A stretch of DNA of 64,000 nt from Poronia punctata (taxonomy: Eukaryota; Ascomycota; Sordariomycetes; Xylariales; Xylariaceae), in assembly GCA_022579005.1 (NCBI GenBank), contig MU401484.1, positions 163,165 through 227,164 of the forward strand, in the 5' to 3' direction. How positions within the stretch are numbered: position 1 is the first letter of the stretch; each line of letters begins with the position of its first letter. Below, piece by piece: positions 34,601 through 46,156 of the stretch. A model generated the notes under the pieces. The model worked only from the letters and a program-made list of their open reading frames with translations, was not told where the DNA came from and made no database searches. Made by a program: the position numbers and the translations under genes.

Positions 34601-37600
34601 CCCTTGCCTTTCTTCTCTGCTCGTGTGTCATCCGTGTTTGAGCTGACTATGGAATGAAAGCACCCCAAGTTGCACGAAACCCAAACACAAAATGATGGTC
34701 AGTATAATGCTTGGAACATCCAATAGATGGAGGGACAGAATGCTGGACACGTAACGATTCGCAAAGAAATACATAAAAATATCCGAATGTTGTCGTTGTT
34801 AGGTCTGGAGTTTTGTGCTGAGCAATACGATAAGCATTGGTTCAACGGTAGAAATCAAACGTTGATGGGCATGTTTGTGCGTCCTCAACTTATCAACGTC
34901 GGAGTGCCGCTTCAGGAAGGAATGACGTAGTTGGAGGGGAAGCTGTCTTTTGCGTCGCAAAGCGAAGAAAAAAATCAATAATAATATGTGGGCTCCTTCT
35001 CTTAGCGTGCATGCCGAGCGACAGGGATAGCATCTGGCTATCGTCGTTGCCAAGGATGAGCCCTGGCTGGAACAGATAGTAAAGTAACAGGGGCTGCAGC
35101 CTATGGGAGGAAAGGACTGGCGCACACCATACAAGCACTATCTCACGCACCTTGGCGGTACATGAATATGTTTTATACATGCCTCCACCTAGAACTTTTG
35201 GCTGCATCTTGGCGGCCCGCTGCAAGTAACTGCTTGCATGCTAGGAGATACGAAATACCACCTACTTCACGCTCGAGGGGGGGGGTTTATATCTTATATA
35301 CTGTACAGTAAAAGGATAGCTAGGAGATGGGTAACATGTAGTCGCATGGAGGAGTGGTGTGCTTGAGGCGACGTTTTGATAGTGGATACTATGAGCAGTG
35401 TATGCTCAAGATTTGCATCTAGACTAGCGAGGTTCGCATAAAGTACCCAGGTAGGGCGCATGTTATCTGCCAGTAGATAGACGACATGCGTTATCGTCCC
35501 CATTAAATTCTGGTCTTGGATTTATCACGATAAGTAGACGAATCAAAGACAGGTTTCAGATCTCACCACTAGTCAGCGTGGAGAAGGTTGGATAGGCATG
35601 ACTGTGAGCTTTACTCAGTGCTCGTATACCTACATCAGTATAAAAGACTCAGGGTAGAGCCTTATATCTTGAAAGGCATTTTCCTTACCCGTCAAGGATT
35701 ACCAATTCATACCTGCTCCTGACTCCTATCATCCATGGCTTTAGACGCAACAAAGAGAGATAAATCTGCTGCTCTGACAAAATATGACACCGGAGATACA
35801 TTAGCGAAGATACTGAGTCGACGTCTGGGCGCTCTCCTACCCATTAATCATGGACGCGACTGTTTTCGCCTGTCCTATCTCGATGTTGAGCATGCAGGCT
35901 CGGGGTCGCAGCCCCTCTAGACGAGGTACGTAACAGATTTAAGATATGAGGTATGATAGCAGCCAGCCTTGGGGGGATGAGCTGTTACTGTTGCAGGATG
36001 AGCAGATGGATTTCGTAGAGTGCCTAAACGAGTATCTTCCCATTTTGAGTGGATTATACGTCCGTCTCCGGGCGGCGCTAACTAGACGGGGGCTTTAAGA
36101 CCCAAATAACTGGGACTAAAGTAAAGACCACAGACTACAGAGCCCGGAAATAATTAATCCCCATGGCGGCATATTGAAATGCAGGAGGGTTCGACCACCT
36201 CCAACAACATAGACTAGCTAGCTCAGTCCGAACTGCCCACAACATACGCCGTTTTGAACCGGCGCCCTCTTGATTGAAGCGGACAGCATTGGCGCCGGTT
36301 GTCAGAAACGATAGTTGAAAACTGTTAGCCAATGTACGTCGTCGTTGTTCTACGCTGCGCCTTTTCTACGTGCGATCTCAGGACGGGTGTTGCCGTTCAT
36401 CGGATGACATGCCCCGGTAGACAGTTGACCACGCAACTTTGGTGGGCCAAAGCTAAAATGTATTATGTAAAATGTCTAGCTAGTGTTGACCAAGCGATGA
36501 AAGTTTTATCATTGAATTTGGCAATGATGGGTTGTGCCATCCCAAGACAAAAACCTTGAGATCTCGTACGTTGGTCATACTGTTTCAACCAAGCTAAGAA
36601 ATATATTGTGCAAACTCTGGGGAATATGGAGCATGATACTATATAAGTTGGGGATTTACACAATACCTATGCTAAAGTCTACGCAATACATACCTTGGTA
36701 CGTGTCACTGAACTACCAACTCTCATATCAACGGTGAACGTCGACAAAGTCTGTATCCGCCCTTGAAACTAATCAAGCAATCCCCCTGGGGAAACATTTT
36801 CCATCTTGGTAACTAATAAGCGTGCTTGGAGCGAACTCTTGGCGATCAATGTAATTAATAATTACTTGCCTACCTAACGCGTCGCGGTTCTACTTGGATG
36901 AGGCCCTGCCTTGCCTAGGCTACCTAGGGCAACACCTAGGCCGACCAAGGCTCTCTTCCTACGGTACACGGTGGGGCGATTATCGGCCTATAAGACATTT
37001 CCACTAACAGATAATTATAGTAGCATGGCCATTTGCAATCTTGGGAAGGCTTGGGCACTGGCAAGAGTAAGTGGTTCTGGAATGTTGATGACAGCTCTAA
37101 CAATTATGGCATGATCATTCTATGGTGTACACGTAAAAGGTAATCACCTCATCTGCGCGTATGTGCTATAATACACCTCGAGTCTCAGGCCAAGGCGGTT
37201 GGCCTGAATGTTAAACGACGGATGAGCCTCTAGTAAAGGATTGCTCGTTTGGGGCCTTGGCAGCGTTGGATTTTGACCGGCCGATTTCTTCGCGTTTCAA
37301 TTAATAAACTGTTAATTACCGCCACTAGGTACTTGTAATTATTGCATGGTAGCGAATAATAACAATTGATTGGATAGGGAGAATTTATATGCCACAAATG
37401 GTAACACAGCAACTACAGCCCTCAATTTGCAAGATAACGAGATAGGCACCTACGGACGAGGGTATAAGGTTGTCGGGTACCGTATTATGCTTTTTCGTCC
37501 GTAGTGGTTTTGGCTCATTACAGGGTTGCAGCCTGAAGCATGCCGGGGCAGTTTCAATCCCGTTATTCCACGGAGAAAAGCTTCCCACGAGGTCAAAAAT

Positions 37601-38433
37601 CATCACCTTTCCCGGCCGCAAATTTTTTTGACCATACATGTCATATTTTACCATTAACTGTGCTAAGCAAAGCAGAATGATATACCTACAGTGCCACCCA
37701 CATGGTTCTCCTTGGCGCACGTCGGTGCGGATAATGTGTATCTAGTTTATGATAGATGTATTGTTCCAGTAAGGAGGGGAATTGGATCCAGACTCAGTAA
37801 TAAAAGATATGGTATTGTGTAACTAGCCGGTGTTGGGAGAAAAAGCCGGGACTGCAGAGAAATTCTTGTGCATATAGTGGCCAGGTGCTTGGGATCGGGT
37901 CTGGGCCCTTAAAATCTTGGCCCGCTAAGCCTCAAGGAGCCCTCCACTACTGCGATATAAAAAGGCTGGCCCCCCACCGAACCCCATTGGAGACCCCATC
38001 CAGGTGAAATTCTCTTCTGGAATCTTGGACAGTTTGTGTGGGATATGTAGAGCGGTTAGTGCGTCTCATCTCGATGCGACGGCGAGGAAAAGGCCGCGGG
38101 TGCGAATACGAGATAGGAATGTCAGCAAGATATTTTCAACATGATACACAAGAGTGTCGCCTAATAGGGGGTTACAACGATGGGAATGTTGCCAGTGGCG
38201 AAACGAGGACGTTTTTGAATTGATAAGACTCCGAAGACGGCCTTGTCAGACGCTCAATACATATTATGTCTTACTAACGTCATGGTCATTACCGGTCGTT
38301 ATGAAGGGAAATGCGCCGGTATATGGTCTCCTAGCCTCCCGGCCGATTCGCTTTTAGGTTGGTGAGATGCATGTCGAAACGGCTCGAACCTCTAAAAGAC
38401 AGGACCCTTTCGGTATCCATTTTCTATCCGTCG

Positions 38434-38459
38434 ACCCTGAGCACCCTGAGCACCCTGAG
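38434..38459. repeat. 9-bp tandem repeat, about 3 copies
   Basis: ACCCTGAGC repeated twice, then ACCCTGAG. Confidence 0.85.
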
Positions 38460-41418
38460 AAGGGGTACCAGCAGGATTTGCTTTGGTGATGGAGTGTTGA
38501 CGAGGGGAAAACTCGGCCTGTGGTGGTGGTGCGATCGGCATTGGCCGTTGCCGTTTTTGCGCCTCGTACCAGTCCCGAGTTGTAGGGAAGGTAACCTTAT
38601 TCTGCAACTTGTTAATTAGTGCTTTCACCCAGTTCTTCTCGACTACGCATAAATGTCGTTTCCCCTCCTTTGTGCAGTGCCGTAAGCATCAAATTTTTTA
38701 TGTGTGTATGGAAAATCCGTGCTTGCATATTTTTATTGGCCAGGCGCCATTAAACGGCGCGGCCTCGAAGCTCTCGGGGCCTGCTTAGGACCGCATATTG
38801 CTCACACCATCGGGCTCTCGGCACCGTGCCTTAATAACATGACTAACATCGACGTATCAGCAACATCCAAGCGGGTGCGAAACAAACAAGTCTAAAGACG
38901 CACTTTGCCAACGAAGGTTTTTGGCAAATGGTAAAATTACACTTACAGACAAACGACTTTTGTTGACAGATGATACTATTGAACGCCCGTGAAAGCCTCT
39001 TATTACGTGTAGGTGGTAGAAATCGAGCGATCTGTATTGGCAAGCTAGGGGGTAGGGCAGGACCGGGCCTGCCAAGGCAAGAGAGTGCACCATCCTGCAC
39101 ACTGTGATGCTACTGTACGCGGTTATCTCATACAGTGTTCCATCAACTGTAAACAACCAGCATTAGCAAAAAGGTACATGACAAACATGTACTTGCCAAG
39201 AGATACGCCGTATTTTCTTATCTCCCGATGCGCCAGTGCTGATCAGTTAATTCCGAGGCCAGCTAGTCGCTATCAACGTCTACACCTACAAAGTTACCGG
39301 CGCACTTGCGAATACAGACGCTCTAAGTTTGATAATTGGTTTCTACGCGTAGATACGAGAGAAGAAGAAATGATCGTGCCTTTGCATGGAACTGACTGGT
39401 GAAAAGCGTGATAATCTAAGCGGTCTCAAAGCACGCAGCTCCTAAGCGCGATCCAAGGGGTTACCCTTTTGGGGAAAGCTCATTTTGTTGACTGACGTCA
39501 TAACTTTCTGCTGCTTTACGACGCTGGGTTCACCCACCTGCCAGTCTACTCACTCACCTAATACTCCCCGGTCAACACTCGGGTTACCAACCTAGCGCCA
39601 TAATATACAACCACTTTACAGTATATCCTCTATTGCGGCCGTTGTTGACCCGTACAGAGTTTTGGAGTAGCATATGCCGAATGCATAATTCCAGTTTAAG
39701 AAAACTTTTGCAAAGCTTTCTCTGTCGCAACTATACGGCGTAGCTGATCGGAGCCGTGCAAACAATTTACATGACTTTGGTAGGTATGTTATGACTATAA
39801 CCCATTATCGAGAGAATCATCATGGAGGCTCAACGATGATCTTTTTGCTCGCAGCGAACTGGCCTATCGGTTAAGGTAAACACACCAGGGACACGCATTC
39901 AGTTATCTAACCTGGTCTACTGTCCCTGTGCGCCTGTGATGGTTGCTCTCTGATCGTCCCTGGGGCGTTGGTTTTCCAGGCCCTAGATAGGTTATCTAGA
40001 TCGGGAGCTCGCCTCTCGACGCCAATCAGGAGATCTACGACGATCACCGCGTGACACGACGTGACGGCTACCCGCTTCCCGTGTTGCTGACCTAATACTT
40101 ACAATTAGTATCTCTCGGGGGCAAGGCTCCCATTGTAATTCAGAGTGCCCAGATCAAATCACGGACATCATGGGACCTAGTATTGACATTTAAGGTAGGT
40201 ATCGGCTGTGAAGCTACTGAATAGCCGTATTTCGGCAAATCTTCCCCTGTATTTTAAGTGAAGGCTTCAGCCTTGGACATATCAATCACGCCCGTCATTG
40301 GCTTGCAGTATGGCGACATGTACTGCAACCGCAGTTGGCGCAAATATCCAATAGTTGGCAGACTATGTTAATTTCAGCGCAACCCATTGGCAAATTCGTA
40401 GTCAAGGGCCTCAAGCGCTGCTGTAGGCGCCAGGGGACTCTGGGGGAGGGGATCATCAATACGGACTGGAGTCGCAACCCCTTCAAAGCATATGCAGGTC
40501 AATATTATGAGCAGGCAAGTATGTTAAGTACGATACCAGATTGGGGATAGAAAGATGCAAGCGTCTCTAGTAAGTCTGCAAGATGGGTTCGCGGGCTGTG
40601 ATTTGCAGCTAACGCTACGACGTCTCATGCATTAGGAGGCGGGCAAATGGATGCATAGAGCAAGTGAGACACTCCGTGCACTGACGAATGGGTCAGTTTA
40701 ATAAGTGATTGGAGTAATTGGTGACAACTCCTAGGTAGCAATAGGGAGGTAAGAAGATAATCGAATGGAGGTAGGTATATCTACATAGTAGTATCACCAT
40801 ACACCACGGGGAATAGCCTACACATACAAGTAGGCTAGGTCCGCGTCTGCCTCCTGTCGTGTATAGGGGTGCGCGGTTAAGCAAAACGCGATAGCGCATT
40901 TTGGTCCAAAGGCCGGCCGGCTAGGCTTCAGTTAAGAGTTTGCTGCTACCTTATACATTACTAATACCTATACTCAAGTTCCACCGCACTTTTACAGACG
41001 GCGTACCTGCGTGTTGACAAATTAAGCCCAAATAGTCAAGGGCATACTTTATCGTTTTCTAGATAGGATATGTACGAGTAAGGGTAGATAATCCAACAAG
41101 TCAAAAACCTACCCCCCAACTTTCTTCATTAATGGCAAGGTGAGGATCGAGGACATGAAGAGACGCGAAACCTGGCGCAGGAATCGTGAAAGCAATATAC
41201 CTGGATTTTATGGACTTACGGATTTCCTATCTCGGCAGTAGCAGGGATGCATAGGCCAATGACCAAATCTTACATCTATTTCGTAGCCCACCTACGTCTA
41301 CCTTGAAAAATTCCTACATCCAAGGAGTTTCCCACTTAGGGCCCGATACTCAACGCCAGCGTGTAGATCGCAGCGCATTGTTTTTTGCCTAAGTATTTTA
41401 AAGAAAAATAACTTGACT

Positions 41419-41521
41419 TGCTACCTATATACATGTATACCTGCTACCTATATACATGTATACCTGCTACCTATATACATGTATACCTGCTACCTATATA
41501 CATGTATACCTGCTACCTATA
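41419..41521. repeat. 23-bp minisatellite, 4 identical copies plus part of a fifth
   Basis: The unit begins TGCTACC and contains the perfect 12-bp palindrome TATACATGTATA. Four copies are identical; the fifth diverges after TGCTACCTATA. The array makes a short Tyr/Ile/Thr-rich open frame that is only a by-product. Confidence 0.95.
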
Positions 41522-43491
41522 CTTGCGACCTTTTTCTATTAACCTGCGCCTTATATGCAAACCTACAAGTAGACTGGCCTACTTATACGTAGGTGCTACC
41601 TATGTTGATAACAATTAAAGTCACTAATAGAAGAGGTACATACTAAGGCGCTGTACTAAAGAATCATGTAAAAGGAAGGATCTAATGTGTGCTAAGTGGA
41701 GAAACTCCGTGGATGTAGGAATTTTTCAAGGTAGACGTAGGTGGGCTACTATTTCGCATGCTTTAACATCAACGTACCTGGTCCAAGCTTCGCGGTTGAA
41801 TCCACTTGTAGCTCGCAATTGGCTTGGGCATTTGTAACTATTTTCCATGCATCCAAGTTTATCTACTCGTAGGAAGCAGCCCGCATACACACCCAGGGCT
41901 GCCAGGTAGTACATACATTGCAATTACTGTACCTATTCTGTCAGCTGTGGGTTGTGGGTATCTGCATGCAAGTAATATATTGGGTAAAAAGGGCATCTTT
42001 GCAGATGACGTCAGTCCTGTAGAGGGAGGGATTGAGCATTTTCAAAGCATGTAAAAGTTTCTGTGGCGACTTACAACAAGTCTTTTCCTTGAAGCTTTTT
42101 CATGATATGTTATATAACGGTAGTGCACCGGCCACCTACTATAAAAGCGTTGTAAGGAGGTATGTAGCGTGGACTCGGCTAAGCACGTAAGCAGCCACAT
42201 GCCGCACAGATAGGAACTTTAGTTCAAGGCGTTAGGTGCCCCGGCACGAGGGCAGGCAATCAGCATCCATTTTGCTCTCTCAGATAGACGTACTATGCAA
42301 GTAGGATACGACTCTGTTGAACTGCTACAGGGAGGGAAAACCGAATGTAAAGCTACAAATGTAAAGGTAGGCGAGATATCGAATGTTTCACGCTCATCTT
42401 TGGTCTCTTCCACACCAATCCCTTCGATGGATGAACTCCGGATGGCCTGCCGAAACCTACTTAATCGACCACTAACAATACGCGGTTTCCACCATTACTG
42501 TGAAAGGTACACGGTTGCCCCACCGGGCTATAGGTTTTCAAGTTCGTCGCGCGTGTGCTGCTCACGTCCAATGCAAGACAGCGGCCCCGTTCTGCGTTCT
42601 ACGATTTAACCATGACGAACCAAGTCATCATCAACAAAAACACCTCCTCGGGAATCCAAGTAGGTAGCCCTGTGAGGTAGCTTCCTGCTAGGTAGTACAT
42701 AATAGTTCGGTCGGCAAAACGCAGTGCTACGGGCCCACAGATCACAGCCATTCATTTCTCGACTGGGATGCAAGAAGATAAAGTTCGATGTGATCCCATG
42801 GGGTTTTGCGAATCCCATGCATCAACTTCCCTACTCGTACATGACAAAAGGCTCCTTCCTTCCGGGCAGTATCATGGAAGCCGGGAGGAAGGAAAGGGGA
42901 AGAATGTAACAAGACGACTGCTCTGTCTTTTCCCCTTCCCCCTTACAACAACCACTCATAGCTCCTTTTCTTATGAACTGAAGTTACCTTTTAAAATTCT
43001 TCGACCTCCATTATCTTATGGATCTCGCCTATTGCACCGAGCAGTAAGAGGGACCTTGCAGGTGAAATTGGAGGCTTCAACACAGAAAGTCGTCTTCGTT
43101 GCGGGGGCACCGAGTAGGAAATAGCGACATTCCGAACAACGAGAAGGTTTTCGTCGTAATCACGGCGAGATCGTTGCTCGAGAAAGCAAGACGAATTGGC
43201 AAAATGTAAGCCGCTCACAGGATTGCGGGCGGCGCTGCAGGTTCATACAAAGGTGCACATCGGGCTTTCTGCTGTGCGATCGATAGTCGACGAGCTGCCA
43301 GACTCCTGATCGTCGCTTCTGAATTATTTCTCGGCGGGGGTTAGCGACCTGGATGCCCATACATTCGGCCGGCTTTGAGCTTGAATGAGTAAAAGATCGC
43401 CATCAGATCCTGAGAACTTGCTTGCCGGCCCCGCGCTACTTGCTATTTACCTCCCTTACTAGTGTGGCTGCGCCTAAATTAGTGCCTCCCG

Positions 43492-43509
43492 CCCCCCCCC
43501 CCCCCCCCC
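43492..43509. repeat. 18-nt poly-C tract
   Basis: Uninterrupted C run followed by GGG. Confidence 0.9.
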
Positions 43510-43908
43510 GGGCAGGGGCAGAGTTGTAGCAGCGCTAACTGAAAACAACACCCCAAAAGTTGGCACCAAGTTGAACACAGTACACACAAGATCAAAACGC
43601 ACTTCAATTTTCGACTTCCTCTTCTTCCCTTTTTATCACAATTATTTGCATCTCGTTTTCGCATTCTGTGTGGGACGTCGGAGTCTCTCTATCCCTCTAT
43701 TTTACCCTTCCCCTCTCCCCTTCCCCAGATGCTACACACAGTATAGGACATGGCATTTTACTGTCTACGCCCGGGCTTGGTTCAGCAAGAATTGCGCTTG
43801 GTAGGTAGGCAAGGGTAGGTGCTAAGTCTTAATTTAACTCCCGACTACCATCGTGGAATCCCCGAATCGATTTCCCATTCTAGTATGCCAGAGTGGGACA
43901 GATATTCA

Positions 43909-43931
43909 GGAACATGGAACATGGAACATGG
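43909..43931. repeat. (GGAACAT)3 tandem repeat
   Basis: Three perfect heptamers plus GG. Confidence 0.9.
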
Positions 43932-45380
43932 CAGAGAGAACTGTTTCGGACCCTAACCGAAGATGATTATGAGAGGAATTTCGAGTGCTCAGGGCGTCTC
44001 GGTTAGTGATGGCTTTGGGCCGTTTGCGGCTTCCTGCTCTCTGTTTCTGTATGGTGCTTCCTCTGTCCGTCCGTAACCCCGGTATTGCACATTATCTTCA
44101 TGTCCACTTGGTGTTATTATTAATTGGCACATAGCACATTTGATGTCTACCTGAAGAGTAAGCCCAGGGTAGAATATGCTCAAGACGATCTTGTGCCCGT
44201 CGTTTTTACAATTGAAGAATAATTCTATAACCCCATGGCTTGAGCTAGAAGTCTTGGTAAAGACGCCTCATTCCTGGGGCCAGCGCCCGCGTCCACGGGT
44301 CTCGGCTGTTTCGGCTTCACGATAGTTGCAACCCACTGCATCCGAGACGATTGCATCGATCCGTGGCGTACGATTTGGCCCTGAGGGCCTCAACGCCACT
44401 TTGCATGACGGCCCATGCCCACGTTTTTGGGACATGGAATAAGCCGCAGAAGGTTAGAAGCAGGTGACCACGACGATTAGTAGCCCGCCAAGCTAGGAAA
44501 GAAGCACTGTTTCTAGAGTCTAGATAGCCCCAGGCCCGGTTCGACTGGGTGGCTTGACTATCAGCTGATGAACACTCGACTGCCATGCCATCTAGACGTC
44601 CAGATACAGGTAACTTGACCTAGCTATCTCAAAACAGGCGAAAAACGCGGGGTAAAAGAACTGGATTGGACCTTCCCCTGGGCGAAGTGCTCCGTGACCC
44701 CTGCTTAAGGCGTTTGGTGGCTGACGGGCGAGCTACGATAGTGCCTGATTCGATGGATGCTAATGTGAAAACCTGGTCGTACGAATCCCCAAATCTCCAA
44801 AGACCAAAATTTACTACGGATTCCTCCCCGGGAACTGTCTCGTGCGGTCCAAGCGTACTCGCAATGTGGTTGGATAAAATCCAACGGCCATGCCCTCTGT
44901 GCTCTAGTCCAAGGATTTGCCAACTGTTTGACTTGTTTACCAGCGTCGTCCTGAGACGAATCGCCTTGGTCTTGACCGCCAAACCCCGAGGAACCTTTGC
45001 TCAAACTAATGGCTATATTACTCAAATGCACGAGCGCTTAGGTGTGTCTAGACATCACAAGCGACATGCGATAGGTATGTCAGATGACCTAGGTTTTCAG
45101 TTCTTGATTCTGGACTATACACCTTGCCCGAACCGTGGAACCTGCGTGTGGACGTGGTCTAATGGCCTTGGGAATAGCGACAAACCTTTTTTGTTTAGTC
45201 CAAAACGTGTACAGTACTTACATGATGCTATAGCCGGGAAGCATCTAATCTACAAGTCTGTGGTAGATGTCACTCGAGTTCTTGTCATACTGTTATACGG
45301 AGTACATGACTAGAAACTTGGCATTGCTTGATTTCCTCTGGTATGTCGTCGCGACGAGACTCCCCTCTTGTTCTGAGTAG

Positions 45381-45412
45381 GGCAAGGCAAGGCAAGGCAA
45401 GGCAAGGCAAGG
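45381..45412. repeat. (GGCAA)6 microsatellite
   Basis: Six perfect GGCAA pentamers followed by GG. Confidence 0.95.
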
Positions 45413-46131
45413 TACCGTGGCCGTCAACTAGGTAGAAAGGAATATCGTAGCCGGCGCTGGCGCTGGCGTCTAGGTACCTCTCACGTAACAGAAATCGATC
45501 CATGATACCCTTCCTCTTTTTTCCTTCAAGAGAAAGCAACCGTGACATGCTACAGAAATGTGCAACAACAAGACGCAAAAGTCTCCGCTGTATCGTTAGA
45601 AAACAATCATGAGAATGTTTGTAGGTTACTTTACTCTTTTTTCTTTACCCAATCGGCTTCCTCGTGTACACGTACTGCCCGAATAGACGGGAATCATTTA
45701 GAATGATTTGCCCTTCCCCCTCCCTCCCTCCCTCTTCTCTTTATTTATCGAAAAATGCCCGTAGTATATAAGGTAGGACAAAAAAGAGGCCACACCACGG
45801 CGAAAAACTTCCCTCTTTTTTCTTGAATTCATCGTGGACCGGAATATATATACCCGATGTTGCGGTGCATATATCTAGGAATAGAAAATATGTAAAAAAG
45901 GGGGGGAGGGGGGGAGTAGGGTTTCAGTCATACAGCACCATGTTACGGTTCTTCATGTTCAAGGGAATTCAGTTCAATTCATTTCTCATGTACTGTCCTT
46001 TTACAGTGTCAATCTATTCAGATTATCTAGGTATTTCCAACTTCCGAGGTTGTATCTATTTAGGGACAACAAGGAAAGAAGAAAAGTCTAGACTACCTAC
46101 TAAAGTTACCTTTTTGCCATGGGTCCCTACA

Positions 46132-46156
46132 CACACAGGCGCGCGCGCGCGCGCAC
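46132..46156. repeat. Alternating CA/GC tract
   Basis: An ACACACA segment runs into a GC dinucleotide run of about eight units and then GCACGC. Such alternating purine-pyrimidine DNA is prone to left-handed Z form. Confidence 0.75.

Larger units (their letters stand above)
31685..44665. other. 13-kb non-coding stretch
   Basis: No reading frame here has a recognisable domain or a length beyond chance. The first part should hold the 5' region of the phosphatase-subunit gene (and possibly its alternative ATG at 31936). Contents I can support are octamer copies (34458, 41073, 41864, 42832), a 9-bp triplet repeat (38434-38459), the 23-bp minisatellite (41419-41521), an 18-nt C-run (43492-43509), a GGAACAT triplet repeat (43909-43931) and clustered CCTAGG strings (36910-36945). 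I find no tRNA, rRNA or transposon protein remnant. Confidence 0.6.

Noticed and set aside
38043..38116. tRNA-like sequence (GAGCGGTTAGTGCG, later GGGTGCGAATACG)
   Set aside because: D-arm-like and T-arm-like pieces are present, but the T-loop is mutated (GTGCGAATA for GTTCGAATC) and no acceptor or anticodon stem pairs properly. At most a decayed tRNA or chance.
41418..41618. Tyr/Ile/Thr-rich 66-codon frame
   Set aside because: It is a translation of the 23-bp minisatellite; the period of 23 cycles through all frames, which is not protein-like selection.
44666..45313. 215-codon plus-strand frame
   Set aside because: It opens with TTG, has its first ATG 30 codons in, shows no recognisable domain, and one frame of this length is not very unlikely by chance in 64 kb. 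Kept only as part of the non-coding description.
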